From assembly GCF_002891295.1 (NCBI RefSeq), contig NZ_LGUI01000005.1, positions 310,001 to 374,000 of the forward strand: a stretch of DNA of 64,000 nucleotides. Reading direction: 5' to 3'. Source of the stretch: Streptomyces eurocidicus. GTDB lineage: Bacteria; Actinomycetota; Actinomycetes; Streptomycetales; Streptomycetaceae. Position numbers and translations under genes: made by a program. This document shows, piece by piece, positions 8,689 to 18,122 of the stretch. The notes below the pieces were generated by a model. That model worked only from the letters and a program-made list of their open reading frames with translations. It did not search any database and had not been told where the DNA came from. Numbering within the stretch: the stretch's first letter is position 1; each line of letters begins with the position of its first letter.

Positions 8689-11175
8689 TCATCGCCCCTT
8701 CCTTTTACGGGGGTTGTCCGGTGGTGCGGCGTCGGGAGGCGCCGCGGCGCCGGGCCTGACGCGGCGGCCGAGGAGCGGGATTCTGCGGGCCGGGCCCCGG
8801 GTCCCGGGCCGCCGGGCGTCGGCCGCCCCGGCGTAGTGGTCGGCGAGTCCGGCCTGGTGGGGCCGTACCACGTGCTCCAGCCGGATCAGGTCCGGGAGGG
8901 GCCAGTGCGCCGCGGGATGGGCGCGGATCACCGCGGCCGTCTCCTCCTGGGCCTGGGAGAGCCGGGCTCCCGCGGGCAGGGTGACGACGGTGGCGACATG
9001 GCCGAGCACGATGTCGTCGACGCGCTCGCCGCGCGTCGCGCGGTGGTGCACCGCCGACAGATACCCGTCGAGGCAGCGGTGGTCCAGCTCCGTGAGCAGA
9101 CGGCGGAGCCGGCCGACGTCGGCCGGCAGGTCCAGCATGGCGGGCACCAGGTAGAGGCGCTTGAGCGCGCGGGGCGCCGCCCACAGGCCGGTCTCCGGGA
9201 TCGTGAACGCGACGACGAGTTCCGTAGCCTCAAGGGCGTGGCGGAGCACGTCGGCCAGGCCGAGCGTGATTCGTACGCGCTCCCCGGCGCTCGGCGGCAG
9301 CCAGGCGAAGCGAGCCGGGTGGGAGAGTACGTGGCACAGGTCGAGGCAGGCCCCGAGCGTGTCCTCGTCCTCGACGTCCTGGCCCAGCGCGCGGTCGAAC
9401 CACTCGCCGACCGCCTCGTCCACCGGGCCGCTCGTGGGCAGCTCCATGGCGATACGCGTCGCCTCCCGGTGGTTCCAGACGCGCGAGGGCTGCCGCCACA
9501 GGCCGCGCAGCAGTTCCTCGTCGGGCGACGCGCGCCCGCGGATCTTCAGGATCTTGAACATGAGCGGGACCGTGTTCGAGGGCTCGCGCTCGGCTCGCGC
9601 CCGCAGGTGGTGTTCCAGGAGCAGGGGGCGGCCCGCCAGGTCGTCCTCGTGGAGGAGCTCGGCGGGGAACTGCGAGAAGAGCTGTTCCTGTCCCGCGCGT
9701 CGTGCCAGTGCCTCCTCCACCGCCGAGGCGAGGGACGTCCTCATCACCGGCAGGACACGGAGGAGTTCGGCCACCTCGTGGCGGAACCGCGGGGCGGGGG
9801 CTGCGGCGCCGAGCAGCGTGTGGGCCAGGGTGAGCGTCTCGCGCGCCATGACCTCCGGCGGTACCGGGAGGCGGGCGCCGAGGGCCCAGAGCAGCAGCCG
9901 CGTCCGCTCGCGCGCGGTCCGCACCTCGGTCTCCAGCAGCCGTTCCCACAGGGCGGTGGCCCGCTCGCGTGCCGTCGGCTCGGTGATCGGTACGGGCTCG
10001 GCGGCGTCCTCGGCGGCGGCCGTGTAGGCCCGCATGCGCGACGCGTGCAGTTTTCCCTCGATCTCCTGGTGCACCGCCGTGTCACCGCCGGCCTTCGCGG
10101 CCGCGCTCAGTACGGTCAGCCGGCTGTCGTCCAGGTCCCGGTGCCTGCGGTGGATGTCCGCGGCGACGGCGGCCCGGCGGGCCCCCAGATGGTCGGCCCC
10201 GGCCAGCCAGTCGATCACCGCGTGGGCGTCGGCCGCGGTGATGGTGAGGCCGCCCGAGGCCGCCGCCGCGGCGACGGGGGCGTGCCAGTCGTCCGCCGTC
10301 TCCTCCCCGCCCCGGGCGTAGTCCGCCGTCCAGGACCAGACGGGCCGGACGGAGCCGACGCCGATGCGGGTGAGCAGGCGGACCAGGTCGCCCACGGGGA
10401 CGTCGGGGAAGACGCCCCGCGAGAAGTCGAACACGGTGTAGGCCGCTTCGTCGTCCGGCCCGAAGGCGAGCTGGGCCTCGGGCACCGTGCCGATCAGGTG
10501 CAGCCTGCTGCGGGCCGGGCGGAAGACGTAGGTGGCGAAGGAGAGGCCGCGGGCGAGCGGGGGTGGCAGTAGGTAGGAGACCGCGGCGAACCAGTGTGCG
10601 ATCCGCTCGGTCGAACGGTCGACCACCACCACCGAGCCGTGTTCGGTGAGCGCGGCGAACACGGCGGCCAGCAGCTCCGGCAGCCGGGCCGTGTGGGGGT
10701 GCCCGCGCAGGAACTCGCTCACGGCCCGGACGCCGAGCGGCCCGGGCGCGGGCGCCGCGAGCACCGGGAGCTCCGTGCTCGGGGACACCGCGCGGGTCCA
10801 CACCGGCGAGTTCCACAACTCGATCGCGAGCGTCCCGCCCCCGGTCGCCGCGAAGTCCTCGCTGTGCAGGGCGTGGGCGAAGTAGTTGCCGAAGCGGCGG
10901 GCGGAGTCGCGGCCCACGTACCGCACGCACAGCGCGGTGGCGCGGCGCCCCTCCCGGTCGTAGGGCCGGTAGCAGAGGTTGACCGGGCAGCGCTCCAGCA
11001 GCTCCGGGGTGTCCGACTCCGCCAGGGAGCGGGGCGGCTCGTACCCGGCCAGCGCCTCCACGGCATGCCGGGTCTCGGCGGTGACGCCCGCGCTGACGGC
11101 GTTGAACTGGAATCCGGAGAACCCGCTGAGCCCGTGTTCGCAGGAGGTGTAGTAGAGCTGCTGGAAGTGCGTCAT
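8689..11175 (-). CDS. GAP1-type GTPase-associated protein
   Basis: 828 residues from the ATG at 11175, which overlaps the upstream GTPase stop as ATGA; an in-frame extension to 11220 is not needed. The N-terminus (FQQLYYTSCEHGLSGFSGFQ) is the hallmark of the GAP1-N2 domain, followed by a GAP1-M-like middle region (GPLGVRAVSEFL, about 160-240) and a long alpha-helical C-terminal part. In comparative-genomic work, GAP1 proteins occur almost only beside paired DO-GTPases and are thought to be their scaffold or partner; no activity is known to me. It sits exactly between the two GTPases of this operon, which supports the assignment. Confidence 0.85.
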   Translation of the reverse strand: MTHFQQLYYTSCEHGLSGFSGFQFNAVSAGVTAETRHAVEALAGYEPPRSLAESDTPELLERCPVNLCYRPYDREGRRATALCVRYVGRDSARRFGNYFAHALHSEDFAATGGGTLAIELWNSPVWTRAVSPSTELPVLAAPAPGPLGVRAVSEFLRGHPHTARLPELLAAVFAALTEHGSVVVVDRSTERIAHWFAAVSYLLPPPLARGLSFATYVFRPARSRLHLIGTVPEAQLAFGPDDEAAYTVFDFSRGVFPDVPVGDLVRLLTRIGVGSVRPVWSWTADYARGGEETADDWHAPVAAAAASGGLTITAADAHAVIDWLAGADHLGARRAAVAADIHRRHRDLDDSRLTVLSAAAKAGGDTAVHQEIEGKLHASRMRAYTAAAEDAAEPVPITEPTARERATALWERLLETEVRTARERTRLLLWALGARLPVPPEVMARETLTLAHTLLGAAAPAPRFRHEVAELLRVLPVMRTSLASAVEEALARRAGQEQLFSQFPAELLHEDDLAGRPLLLEHHLRARAEREPSNTVPLMFKILKIRGRASPDEELLRGLWRQPSRVWNHREATRIAMELPTSGPVDEAVGEWFDRALGQDVEDEDTLGACLDLCHVLSHPARFAWLPPSAGERVRITLGLADVLRHALEATELVVAFTIPETGLWAAPRALKRLYLVPAMLDLPADVGRLRRLLTELDHRCLDGYLSAVHHRATRGERVDDIVLGHVATVVTLPAGARLSQAQEETAAVIRAHPAAHWPLPDLIRLEHVVRPHQAGLADHYAGAADARRPGTRGPARRIPLLGRRVRPGAAAPPDAAPPDNPRKRKGR

Positions 11176-12362
11176 CCCCGCCCTGCCTTCGGCACCGAAC
11201 CGAACTCGCTCAGCAGCCACATCAGCGGGTCGGCCACCCGGTACGGCTGGATGCCGGTGGGGGAGACCCGGGCGTCGGGGGTGGGATTGCGACCGAGGGC
11301 GGAGACGCCGAAGTACCGGTAGCGGGAGTAGTGGTTGTCCAGCAGGTGGTCGATCGCCACACCGTCCCAGTCCTTGAGCAGCCGGCGCACCTCCTCATGG
11401 ACGCTGAGGCTGTCGCTCACGTCGAAGCGGCCGCGCGGGGGCGCGTAGTCGCGCAGCGGACTGCCACGGTCGAGCAGGTGCCAGAAGGCGTCCATCTTCG
11501 GGAAGACGACGGCGATCGGGGTGTCGATCTTCTGCGCGGACCTGCCGGAGCGAGGGGCGAGTAGCAGGTTGGTGACCCTGGAGAGGACGTTGGCGGGGGA
11601 GTCCAGACCCTCGGTGCCCGGCAACGGGGTACCGGGCAGTGCGTTGTCGCGGGCGCCCGGCATCTGCAGCGGATCGAGCAGCAGCACGACGCCGTCGGCA
11701 CCGGCCAGATAGCGGGTGTTGAGCTCCACGTTCTCCCGGGAGCTGAAGTCCTCGCCGGCGGTGTCGAAGAACGACAGGACGGTGTGCTGGGGGCGCTCGC
11801 CGAGCAGGGTGCGCCGGCGCAGGCCGAAGCGGAAGACCAGCGGGTCCACCCGGTTGAGGGTGGTGGAGGCGGTCTGGGTGCCGGGGAACATCTGGTTGTC
11901 GCGGTAGAGCCGGTCCTCGTAGTCGGAGCCGTAGCGTCGCATCGTCTCGTCGTCCGAGCCCATCAGGGCGGCTCCGTACGCCTCGCCGACCCGGTTGCGC
12001 ACCTCGTGGAGCAGCACCGTCATATAGACGGTCTTGCCGGACGCCTTCGGGCCGACCATGGCGATCAGGCGGTTGTCCACCATGCCGAACTGGACGGGGA
12101 GTTCGGAGTGGCACACCGGGCAGATCCGGTAGGTGCTCTCGCCGTCGCAGTCCGGGCAGACCGCCGTGGGCCTGCGGCCGTCCGCGGTGAAGTCCGGGCC
12201 GAGGTCATGGCTGCGGCGCGGTCCCTTCCGTTGGTCGAGCACCTGGTCCCGGCGGCGTTGGCACTGCTTTCCCGTCCTGCTCAGACGGCTGTTGCAGCGG
12301 AAGCGGATCTCGCGCGGGGCGAAGTTCTCGTAGCAGTAGGGGCAGGTGAGGCGTTTGGCCAT
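11172..12362 (-). CDS. Soluble zinc-ribbon double-GTPase-type protein
   Basis: 396 residues starting at MAKRLTCPYC; the ATG at 12362 shares one base with the Hsp70-like gene's stop (TGATG). An N-terminal set of CxxC knuckles (CPYC, CPDC, CPVC) forms zinc ribbons. A GTPase domain then shows G1 GPKASGKT (about 102-109), G3 DTAGED (about 199) and G4-like PKMD (about 288). It lacks membrane segments, unlike the companion GTPase at 7132-8682. The pair separated by GAP1 fits the double-GTPase arrangement. Long upstream extensions of this frame are non-coding shadow of the Hsp70-like gene. Confidence 0.85.
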   Translation of the reverse strand: MAKRLTCPYCYENFAPREIRFRCNSRLSRTGKQCQRRRDQVLDQRKGPRRSHDLGPDFTADGRRPTAVCPDCDGESTYRICPVCHSELPVQFGMVDNRLIAMVGPKASGKTVYMTVLLHEVRNRVGEAYGAALMGSDDETMRRYGSDYEDRLYRDNQMFPGTQTASTTLNRVDPLVFRFGLRRRTLLGERPQHTVLSFFDTAGEDFSSRENVELNTRYLAGADGVVLLLDPLQMPGARDNALPGTPLPGTEGLDSPANVLSRVTNLLLAPRSGRSAQKIDTPIAVVFPKMDAFWHLLDRGSPLRDYAPPRGRFDVSDSLSVHEEVRRLLKDWDGVAIDHLLDNHYSRYRYFGVSALGRNPTPDARVSPTGIQPYRVADPLMWLLSEFGSVPKAGRG

Positions 12363-14449
12363 CAGGTGACTCGCAGTCTGTGCAGCGCCGTCGGGCGGAT
12401 GTCGATTCCGGAGTCGGCGCCCGCGTCCGCGTCGGCCGGGAAGCAGACCAGCCAGGACGGGCCGCGGGTGGCGGGCAGCGGGAACTCCACGGTCAAGGGG
12501 GTGCCGGCGGACAGCCGCTGTGCGGGCACTTCGTGCAGGACGGTTCCCTCGGCCGTGCTGGTGGGGCGGAAGCGGCCGAGGCCGTGGACGATACGGAGAC
12601 CGGGCAGGTCGCAGCCGGTCTCGGAGGTGAAGACGACCGAGGCCACCCGGCCCCTGAGGCGGCGGCGCACGCTCGGTTCGTACGCGACGACCGGCGGCGC
12701 GGCCGACACGAGCAGCGACGATGCGCCTTCGCGGTCCTCGCGGCCCTCCGCGACCAGGGCCTCCACGGTGAGGGTGACGGCCCCGTGGCCGACGGCCACG
12801 TCGAACCCGCCGTCGTGCTCGTACACCCGGCGCCGGCACACGACGTCCCCGTCGCCGGGACCCGCTCCGGCGGTGCTTCCCTCCCCGCGCCAGCGGACCC
12901 GCGCGCTCAGGGCGCCGTCGGGCCACGCCCACAGCACGAGGAGGTGGGTGCCGCGCCGGACGGCCTGGAGCTGGTCGACCGGGACCGCGAACAGGGGCCG
13001 TGGATCGGCGGGCGACCCGGTGGGGGCGGTGGCCGTGGTGTCGTACGGGTCGCTGCCGGACGGGGCCGGCGGCCCGGGGACGGAGCCGGCCCCGGGAGCG
13101 CCCGGCGGAGTCGGCGGCTCCGGTGCCTCCGGGGAGCCGGGGCCGGTCTCCGGGTCTTCGTACGCGGGGCCGGTCTCCGGGTCCTCGGTGTACGGGGGCC
13201 GGGAGTGCTCGGGGTACGGCCGGGTGTACGAGGGCCGGGCGTACGAAGGCTCTGCGTACGGTGCCTGCGGGGCTCCGGCGTGCGGCGGTTCGGGACGCGG
13301 CCGCTCGGCGTCCTCGGGCTCCGGGGGTCGGAAGTCGCCTTCGCGCCCGGCCTGCCCGGCCTGCGGGACCCCCGGCGCGCCGCTCCGCCGCGGGCCGGGC
13401 TCGGGGTCCTCCGGCAGCGGACGCCCCGTGCGGGGCTCGGGATCCGTCGCGTCGCCCTGCCTCCGGCCGGGTTCGGGGTCCGGCAGGACACCTCCGGCGT
13501 CCGCCCCGAGGCGCCCGGCCTCCGCGGGCGGACACCCCGTGCCCGGGCCGGCGTACCCGGTCTTCGTCCGCCCCGGCCTCGCGGCGGGCCCGGTGACGAC
13601 GCGCAGGAGGCCGAAGTCGTGCAGCGCCAGCAGCCCGAGCACGACCGCGGCTTCGGGGCGGTCACGGCGCACCGTCAGTCCCCGCGCGGCGGGGAGGGCC
13701 TCGATCCCGGACCGCAGGCCGGGCGCGGCGCACATGCCGCCGGCGAGCAGCACCGTGTCCACGGCCGGTGCCACGGCGGTGAGCTCTTCGGCGACGGCCG
13801 CGAGCGTACGCTCCCGCAGCGCCGCCACCGCCCGCTCGCACGCGGCCCGGTCCAGGGTCAGCGGGTGCCGGCCACCCGTCGCGTCCTCCACCGTCTCGGT
13901 GACGCCGTCCGAGTCGCCGAGCGCCCGTCGGAGGACCTCGGCCGCCCTGAGCGGGTCGACGCCCTCCGGTAGGCGTCCGGTGAGTCCGGCGGCGACCGCC
14001 GCGTCCCAGTCGTCGCCGCCGAGCCGGAGGCTCAGACTCCGGACCACGTGCACGGTGAGGTCGGGGGCGATGGCCAGGACACTCAGGTCCAGTGTCGTGG
14101 CCCCTTGGTCGCAGACCAGGACCGTGTGGTCCACGCCCTCCGCGACCGCCCCGTAGTGCACGGCCACGGCCACCGGGTCCGGGACGACGCGTACGACGTC
14201 GAGCCCGGCGCGCTCCACCGCGTACCGCAGCTCTTCCTCCCGGCCGCCCGACACGGGGAGTCCGAGGAGGGCCGCGCGGTCCGGCTCCGCGTCCATCGCC
14301 TGGGCGGGGCCGAACAGCCGGGGCAGCGCCCGGACCGGGTCGAGGACGCCGTCCACACCGGCGAGTTCCGTCGTGGTCACCTCCGGCCGGCCGTCGGAGC
14401 CGACCCGCGCGACGTGTCCGAAACGGTGCCCGAGGTCGATGGCGATCAT
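12362..14449 (-). CDS. Hsp70-like actin-fold ATPase with long Pro/Glu linker
   Basis: 695 residues; the ATG at 14449 overlaps the AAA+ gene's stop as ATGA. The first ~290 residues keep Hsp70/actin-fold nucleotide motifs: phosphate-1 IDLGHRFGH (4-11), phosphate-2 DQGATTLD (about 111-118) and the adenosine motif LLAGGM (about 232). There is no typical Hsp70 substrate-binding domain. Instead a long linker rich in PEPGP, RRP and PSYTRP repeats (about 300-470) leads to C-terminal beta-rich segments. Hsp70-like proteins of this kind recur in NTP-dependent conflict systems with MoxR/Clp ATPases and vWA proteins. It probably acts as a nucleotide-gated platform in a complex with the coupled AAA+ and GTPase products. 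Confidence 0.82.
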   Translation of the reverse strand: MIAIDLGHRFGHVARVGSDGRPEVTTTELAGVDGVLDPVRALPRLFGPAQAMDAEPDRAALLGLPVSGGREEELRYAVERAGLDVVRVVPDPVAVAVHYGAVAEGVDHTVLVCDQGATTLDLSVLAIAPDLTVHVVRSLSLRLGGDDWDAAVAAGLTGRLPEGVDPLRAAEVLRRALGDSDGVTETVEDATGGRHPLTLDRAACERAVAALRERTLAAVAEELTAVAPAVDTVLLAGGMCAAPGLRSGIEALPAARGLTVRRDRPEAAVVLGLLALHDFGLLRVVTGPAARPGRTKTGYAGPGTGCPPAEAGRLGADAGGVLPDPEPGRRQGDATDPEPRTGRPLPEDPEPGPRRSGAPGVPQAGQAGREGDFRPPEPEDAERPRPEPPHAGAPQAPYAEPSYARPSYTRPYPEHSRPPYTEDPETGPAYEDPETGPGSPEAPEPPTPPGAPGAGSVPGPPAPSGSDPYDTTATAPTGSPADPRPLFAVPVDQLQAVRRGTHLLVLWAWPDGALSARVRWRGEGSTAGAGPGDGDVVCRRRVYEHDGGFDVAVGHGAVTLTVEALVAEGREDREGASSLLVSAAPPVVAYEPSVRRRLRGRVASVVFTSETGCDLPGLRIVHGLGRFRPTSTAEGTVLHEVPAQRLSAGTPLTVEFPLPATRGPSWLVCFPADADAGADSGIDIRPTALHRLRVT

Positions 14450-16653
14450 GCTCGCCCGCTCCCTTCGCCCGCGGCCGGCCCCACCCCGTCGGGGGCGACC
14501 CGCACCGTGCCGTCGGCGCCGACGCCGACCCGGATCCGGCTGCCCGGCTCCGGGCGGTGCGCCAGCAGATGGCCGACGACGGCCGACCGCACGAGCTCCA
14601 GCTCGTTGCGGATCTGCCGCCCTCCGTACGCCCGGTGCTCGGGGTCCGACATCCGCTCCGTGATCCACGGGTGCAGGGTGTCCGGGTCGGGAACGAGCTC
14701 CACGCGGTGGCGTTCGCGGACCGACTCGGCGAGCTGCCGCAGCAGCCGGTCGGCGATCCTGACGACGTGCTCGGGGCGCAGCATGTCGAAGACGACCACC
14801 CCCGGCTTGAGCCGGCCGTAGATCTCCGGCCTGCCGATCTGCCGGAACTTCTCCTCCACCGCCCGGGTGAAGTGCGCCTCCAGCCGCGGGTACGAGAGCT
14901 CGTCCCGCTCCTCCAGCAGGCCGCGGACCCGCTCCGCCCCCGTGTTGGAGGTGAAGATGATCAGGCACTGGGAGAAGTACGCGGTCTGGCCGCGCCCGTC
15001 GGTGAGCCGGCCGTCCTCCAGAATCTGCAGGAACTTGTCCAGCACCTTGGGGTGGGCCTTCTCGATCTCGTCGAAGAGCAGCACGCTGAACGGCCGCTCC
15101 TGCACCCGGCGGGTCAGTTCGCCGCCCTGCTCGTGGCCGATGTAGCCGGGCGGCGCACCGGCCAGCCGCTCGGCGGCGTGCTCCTGCTGGTACTCGCTCA
15201 TGTCGAAGCGGGCGTAGGCGCTCTGATCGCCGAACATCAACTCAGCCACGGCCTTGGCGAGTTCGGTCTTGCCGACGCCGGTGGGGCCCACGAAGAAGAA
15301 GGCGCCCCGGGGGCGAGCCGTTCCCGAGCCGCCGAAGTCGACCCCCACGAAAGCGGACTGGAGGGCGGCCGCGACCGCGTTCACGGCCGTGGACTGGCCG
15401 ACCACCCGGGTGCCGAGGATCCCGGCGGCGCCGGCGACGGTCTCCCGGTCCAGCTGGGTCCACGGGTCGACGCTGACGTTGAGCCGGTGCAGTTCCAGCA
15501 GCTTGTCCGGCTTCCGTAAGGACGCGTTGCGCAGCCATGAGGTCCTGGCCAGGGACTCGATGTCCCAGGCCGCCATCCCGTCGGTGGCTCCCACGAGGGC
15601 CTCGAGGTCGGCGCGGGAGGAGTCCCGCGCCCCGTTGAAGTGCCGCCGCAGCCAGGTGAGCCACAGCCGCCGCTCGCTCGGGTCGGGCGGGCCGATGTGC
15701 AGTGCGGCGATTCTCGGGTCCTCCAGATGGAACCAGCCGGGCAGCCGCCCGATGTCCCCCACCGCGCACAGGACCGCGTTGCGCGCGTGCGGCGCCGGGC
15801 CGGCGGCGTCACGCGGGGTCACGGCGTCCGTCATCGCGGCGCGCAGCCGCAGGAAGCCCGGGTGCGACTCGGGCCGGCCGGGCGGGAGGTGGTGATCGAC
15901 GTCTTCGAAGACGAAGGCGGTGGCCGTGCCGGGCGAGGCCACCAGACGGTGCACGGTGGCGACGACGTCCTCGAAGGAACGCGGCCGGCCCGACTGCCGT
16001 GGCGCCAGCAGGCGCTCCCGGCCGCGGTCCCGCTCGCCGCCGCGTCGGGTGCGGGCCGTCACGTCCGGCGCGGCGTCGGGCGCCCCCGCCGCGTCCCCGT
16101 GGCCCTGCGGCGGCCGGGCCCCCGGCCCCTCCGGTGGCGCTCCGGCCGCCCCGTCCCGTTTCCTCGTCCCCTCTGGCGGGTGTTCTCCGTGCGGCTGGTC
16201 GAAGTGCTCCCCGTGTCCCCGCGGCGGCAGGCCCCCCGGGCCCTCCGGTGGCGCTCCGGCCGCCCTGTCCCGCTTCCCCGCCTCCTCGGGCGGGCGTCCT
16301 TCGCGCAGCCGGTCGAAGCGCTCCGCGTGACCCGGCAGCGGAAAGGTGAGCCCGCCCACCGGGTCCCACCAGCCGACGACCTCCGCGCCGCGCGTCTCCA
16401 GCAGGCCCGCCACCACCTCGCGGAAGGACGCCGGCCGGTCCGCGAACCACCAGCGGTCCCTGATCTGCCCGTTGAGGATCACCTGACGCCCACGCCGCAG
16501 CTCCCAGCCGAGGGACACCGCCCACAGCGGCATCATGCCGTCCGCGGTGACCGGTTCCCCGTCCCCGGCGGGCCCCCTCCGGCGGTCCGCGTGCGGGGGG
16601 CGCTCCGCGCCGCCGGCGCCGTTCTCCCGCTTCGCCCACTCGACCGTGCTCAC
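14446..16653 (-). CDS. Clp-like AAA+ ATPase with degenerate N-terminal module
   Basis: 735 residues from the GTG at 16653, which forms GTGA with the preceding stop and follows GGAGG by 8 nt; a GTG at 16662 is an alternative. The C-terminal half is a class-2 Clp AAA+ domain: Walker A GPTGVGKT (about 455-462), Walker B LLFDEIEKAHP (about 522-532), arginine-finger and ClpB D2-small-type region. The N-terminal half has a short WADRPASF-type segment, a low-complexity PPEGPG repeat linker (about 110-200), then a domain with a Walker-B-like FVFEDVD but no visible P-loop, so it is probably a dead AAA module. No ClpP-binding loop was recognised, so protein remodelling rather than proteolysis is likely. 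Confidence 0.85.
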   Translation of the reverse strand: MSTVEWAKRENGAGGAERPPHADRRRGPAGDGEPVTADGMMPLWAVSLGWELRRGRQVILNGQIRDRWWFADRPASFREVVAGLLETRGAEVVGWWDPVGGLTFPLPGHAERFDRLREGRPPEEAGKRDRAAGAPPEGPGGLPPRGHGEHFDQPHGEHPPEGTRKRDGAAGAPPEGPGARPPQGHGDAAGAPDAAPDVTARTRRGGERDRGRERLLAPRQSGRPRSFEDVVATVHRLVASPGTATAFVFEDVDHHLPPGRPESHPGFLRLRAAMTDAVTPRDAAGPAPHARNAVLCAVGDIGRLPGWFHLEDPRIAALHIGPPDPSERRLWLTWLRRHFNGARDSSRADLEALVGATDGMAAWDIESLARTSWLRNASLRKPDKLLELHRLNVSVDPWTQLDRETVAGAAGILGTRVVGQSTAVNAVAAALQSAFVGVDFGGSGTARPRGAFFFVGPTGVGKTELAKAVAELMFGDQSAYARFDMSEYQQEHAAERLAGAPPGYIGHEQGGELTRRVQERPFSVLLFDEIEKAHPKVLDKFLQILEDGRLTDGRGQTAYFSQCLIIFTSNTGAERVRGLLEERDELSYPRLEAHFTRAVEEKFRQIGRPEIYGRLKPGVVVFDMLRPEHVVRIADRLLRQLAESVRERHRVELVPDPDTLHPWITERMSDPEHRAYGGRQIRNELELVRSAVVGHLLAHRPEPGSRIRVGVGADGTVRVAPDGVGPAAGEGSGRA

Positions 16654-18122
16654 CGGCTCCACCTCCAGTCCTCCGCGCCGGGCAGCCGCCGGGCCCGCCG
16701 CGCCGCCGCGTCGGTGCCGGGTGCGCCGCCGTCCCCCGGCGGCTTGCCCTGCCAGGTGAGTTCACCGGGGACGAAGCCGTTCCGTTCGACGATCGCTTCG
16801 TGCACCCGCTCCAGCAGGTCCTCGGTGCGGTCGCACACCGCGCCGTCCGGCTCCGGCCGGAGGGTGATGTCGGGCTCGCCGTCGACCCGGTAGACGAGGA
16901 AGGGGGTGCCGCCCTCGTCGGTGGTGACCGTGGTCTCGTACGTCGCCCCGCTCGGCCGTTCGAAGCTGAGCAGCAGGCGCCCGTCCCGCTCGGCTCCGCC
17001 GGTGAACTCGAAGCCCTCGCCGAGCATGGCGTCCCGCAGCGCCTGCGCGAGGTCCATCCGGCGCGTGCAGGCCAACTGGAGTTCGTCCAACCGGGCCTCG
17101 GCGCCCACGAGCGACTCCTCCAGCGCCGTGACCGTCCGCAACGCCTCCGCCGCCGCGCCCGCCGCGAGCGAGCCCGTGACGGCGGCCAGCGCGGCCGTGA
17201 GCCGCTCGGCGAGTCCGGGGTCGGCGAGCTCCCGGGCCTCCTCCGCCGCCTCCTCCACCGGCCGCCGTACGACGCCGAGCCGGTCCGCCGCTTCGGCGAG
17301 CGCCGCGGCGAGGCGTTCCCGCTCGGCCTCCAGCGCCGCCTGCCGCGCCGCCTCCCGCCCGGCGGCGTGCTCCTCGGCCCGCCGCTCGGCCTCCCGCGCC
17401 TCCTCGGCCCGGCGGCGCTCCTCGGCGGCCCGTTCCCCGGCGGTGGCGGCATGCCGGGCGAGTGCGTGCTCCACGGTGCCGAGCAACGCCCGGAAGCGCG
17501 TCTCCGCCCCGGGCCCGGCCGCCGCGCGCAGTTCCCCGAGCAGGTCCACGCAGGTCCGGTACCCCTGCGGGTCCCGCTCCCGGGCCTGCGGGCCGATCCC
17601 GGCCAGCCGCTCCTCCAGTCCGGCCAGGACGGCCCCGTGGCCGGCGCCCCGGCCGGGCGCCTCCCCCTCCCGGCCGAGCAGGACGACCCGGCCGCGCAGC
17701 TCCTCGATCGCCCCGCCGAGGTCCTCGGCGCGGTCGACGCCGCCCTGGAGCGCGTCCAGCCGCTGCCGCAGGACCCGCACCTCGGAGCCGTCCGCGCGGA
17801 CCCGGCCCAGCAGCTCCCGCACCTCGGCCAGCCGGCGCGCGTCGGCCCCGGCCTGCTCCTGGCGCGACCGGGCCGCGTGGGCCCGCTGCCGTTCGGCCCG
17901 GCGCTCGGCCGACTCGGTCTCCCGGCGCTCGGCCTCGGCCCTGGCCCGCTCCCGGCGCGCCGCCGCCTCCCGGGCCCGCCGTGCGGCGCGCTCGGCCCGT
18001 TCCCCGGCGCGCCGCGCCTCCAGCCGCCGGCGTTCCGCCTCCCGCGCCTGGCGCCGCTGCGCCTCGAGCCGCGCGTAGGCCGGTGCGACGGTGACGGTGC
18101 TGTACTTCGGTGATCCGCTCAT
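16650..18122 (-). CDS. Long coiled-coil protein of the conflict operon
   Basis: 490 residues; ATG overlaps the radical-SAM stop (ATGA). Residues ~15-115 and ~235-310 are almost pure Ala/Arg/Glu heptad-type sequence, predicting long charged coiled coils. The C-terminal ~130 residues form a compact domain with beta strands (TYETTVTTDEGGTPFLVYRV), followed by a basic tail. No catalytic motif is visible. It is most likely a structural adaptor that assembles partners of the operon. Its position between the radical-SAM and AAA+ genes and its strict translational coupling imply stoichiometric production with them. Confidence 0.8.
   Translation of the reverse strand: MSGSPKYSTVTVAPAYARLEAQRRQAREAERRRLEARRAGERAERAARRAREAAARRERARAEAERRETESAERRAERQRAHAARSRQEQAGADARRLAEVRELLGRVRADGSEVRVLRQRLDALQGGVDRAEDLGGAIEELRGRVVLLGREGEAPGRGAGHGAVLAGLEERLAGIGPQARERDPQGYRTCVDLLGELRAAAGPGAETRFRALLGTVEHALARHAATAGERAAEERRRAEEAREAERRAEEHAAGREAARQAALEAERERLAAALAEAADRLGVVRRPVEEAAEEARELADPGLAERLTAALAAVTGSLAAGAAAEALRTVTALEESLVGAEARLDELQLACTRRMDLAQALRDAMLGEGFEFTGGAERDGRLLLSFERPSGATYETTVTTDEGGTPFLVYRVDGEPDITLRPEPDGAVCDRTEDLLERVHEAIVERNGFVPGELTWQGKPPGDGGAPGTDAAARRARRLPGAEDWRWSR

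Noticed and set aside
7210..10572. 1120-codon open frame on the plus strand
   Set aside because: It runs antisense to the GTPase and GAP1 genes and is Arg/Gly/Val/Pro-rich without motifs; long antisense frames are common at this GC content.
12363..13535. N-terminal extension of the Zn-ribbon GTPase frame
   Set aside because: Overlaps the Hsp70-like gene; the zinc ribbon begins at the ATG at 12362 with a TGATG overlap.
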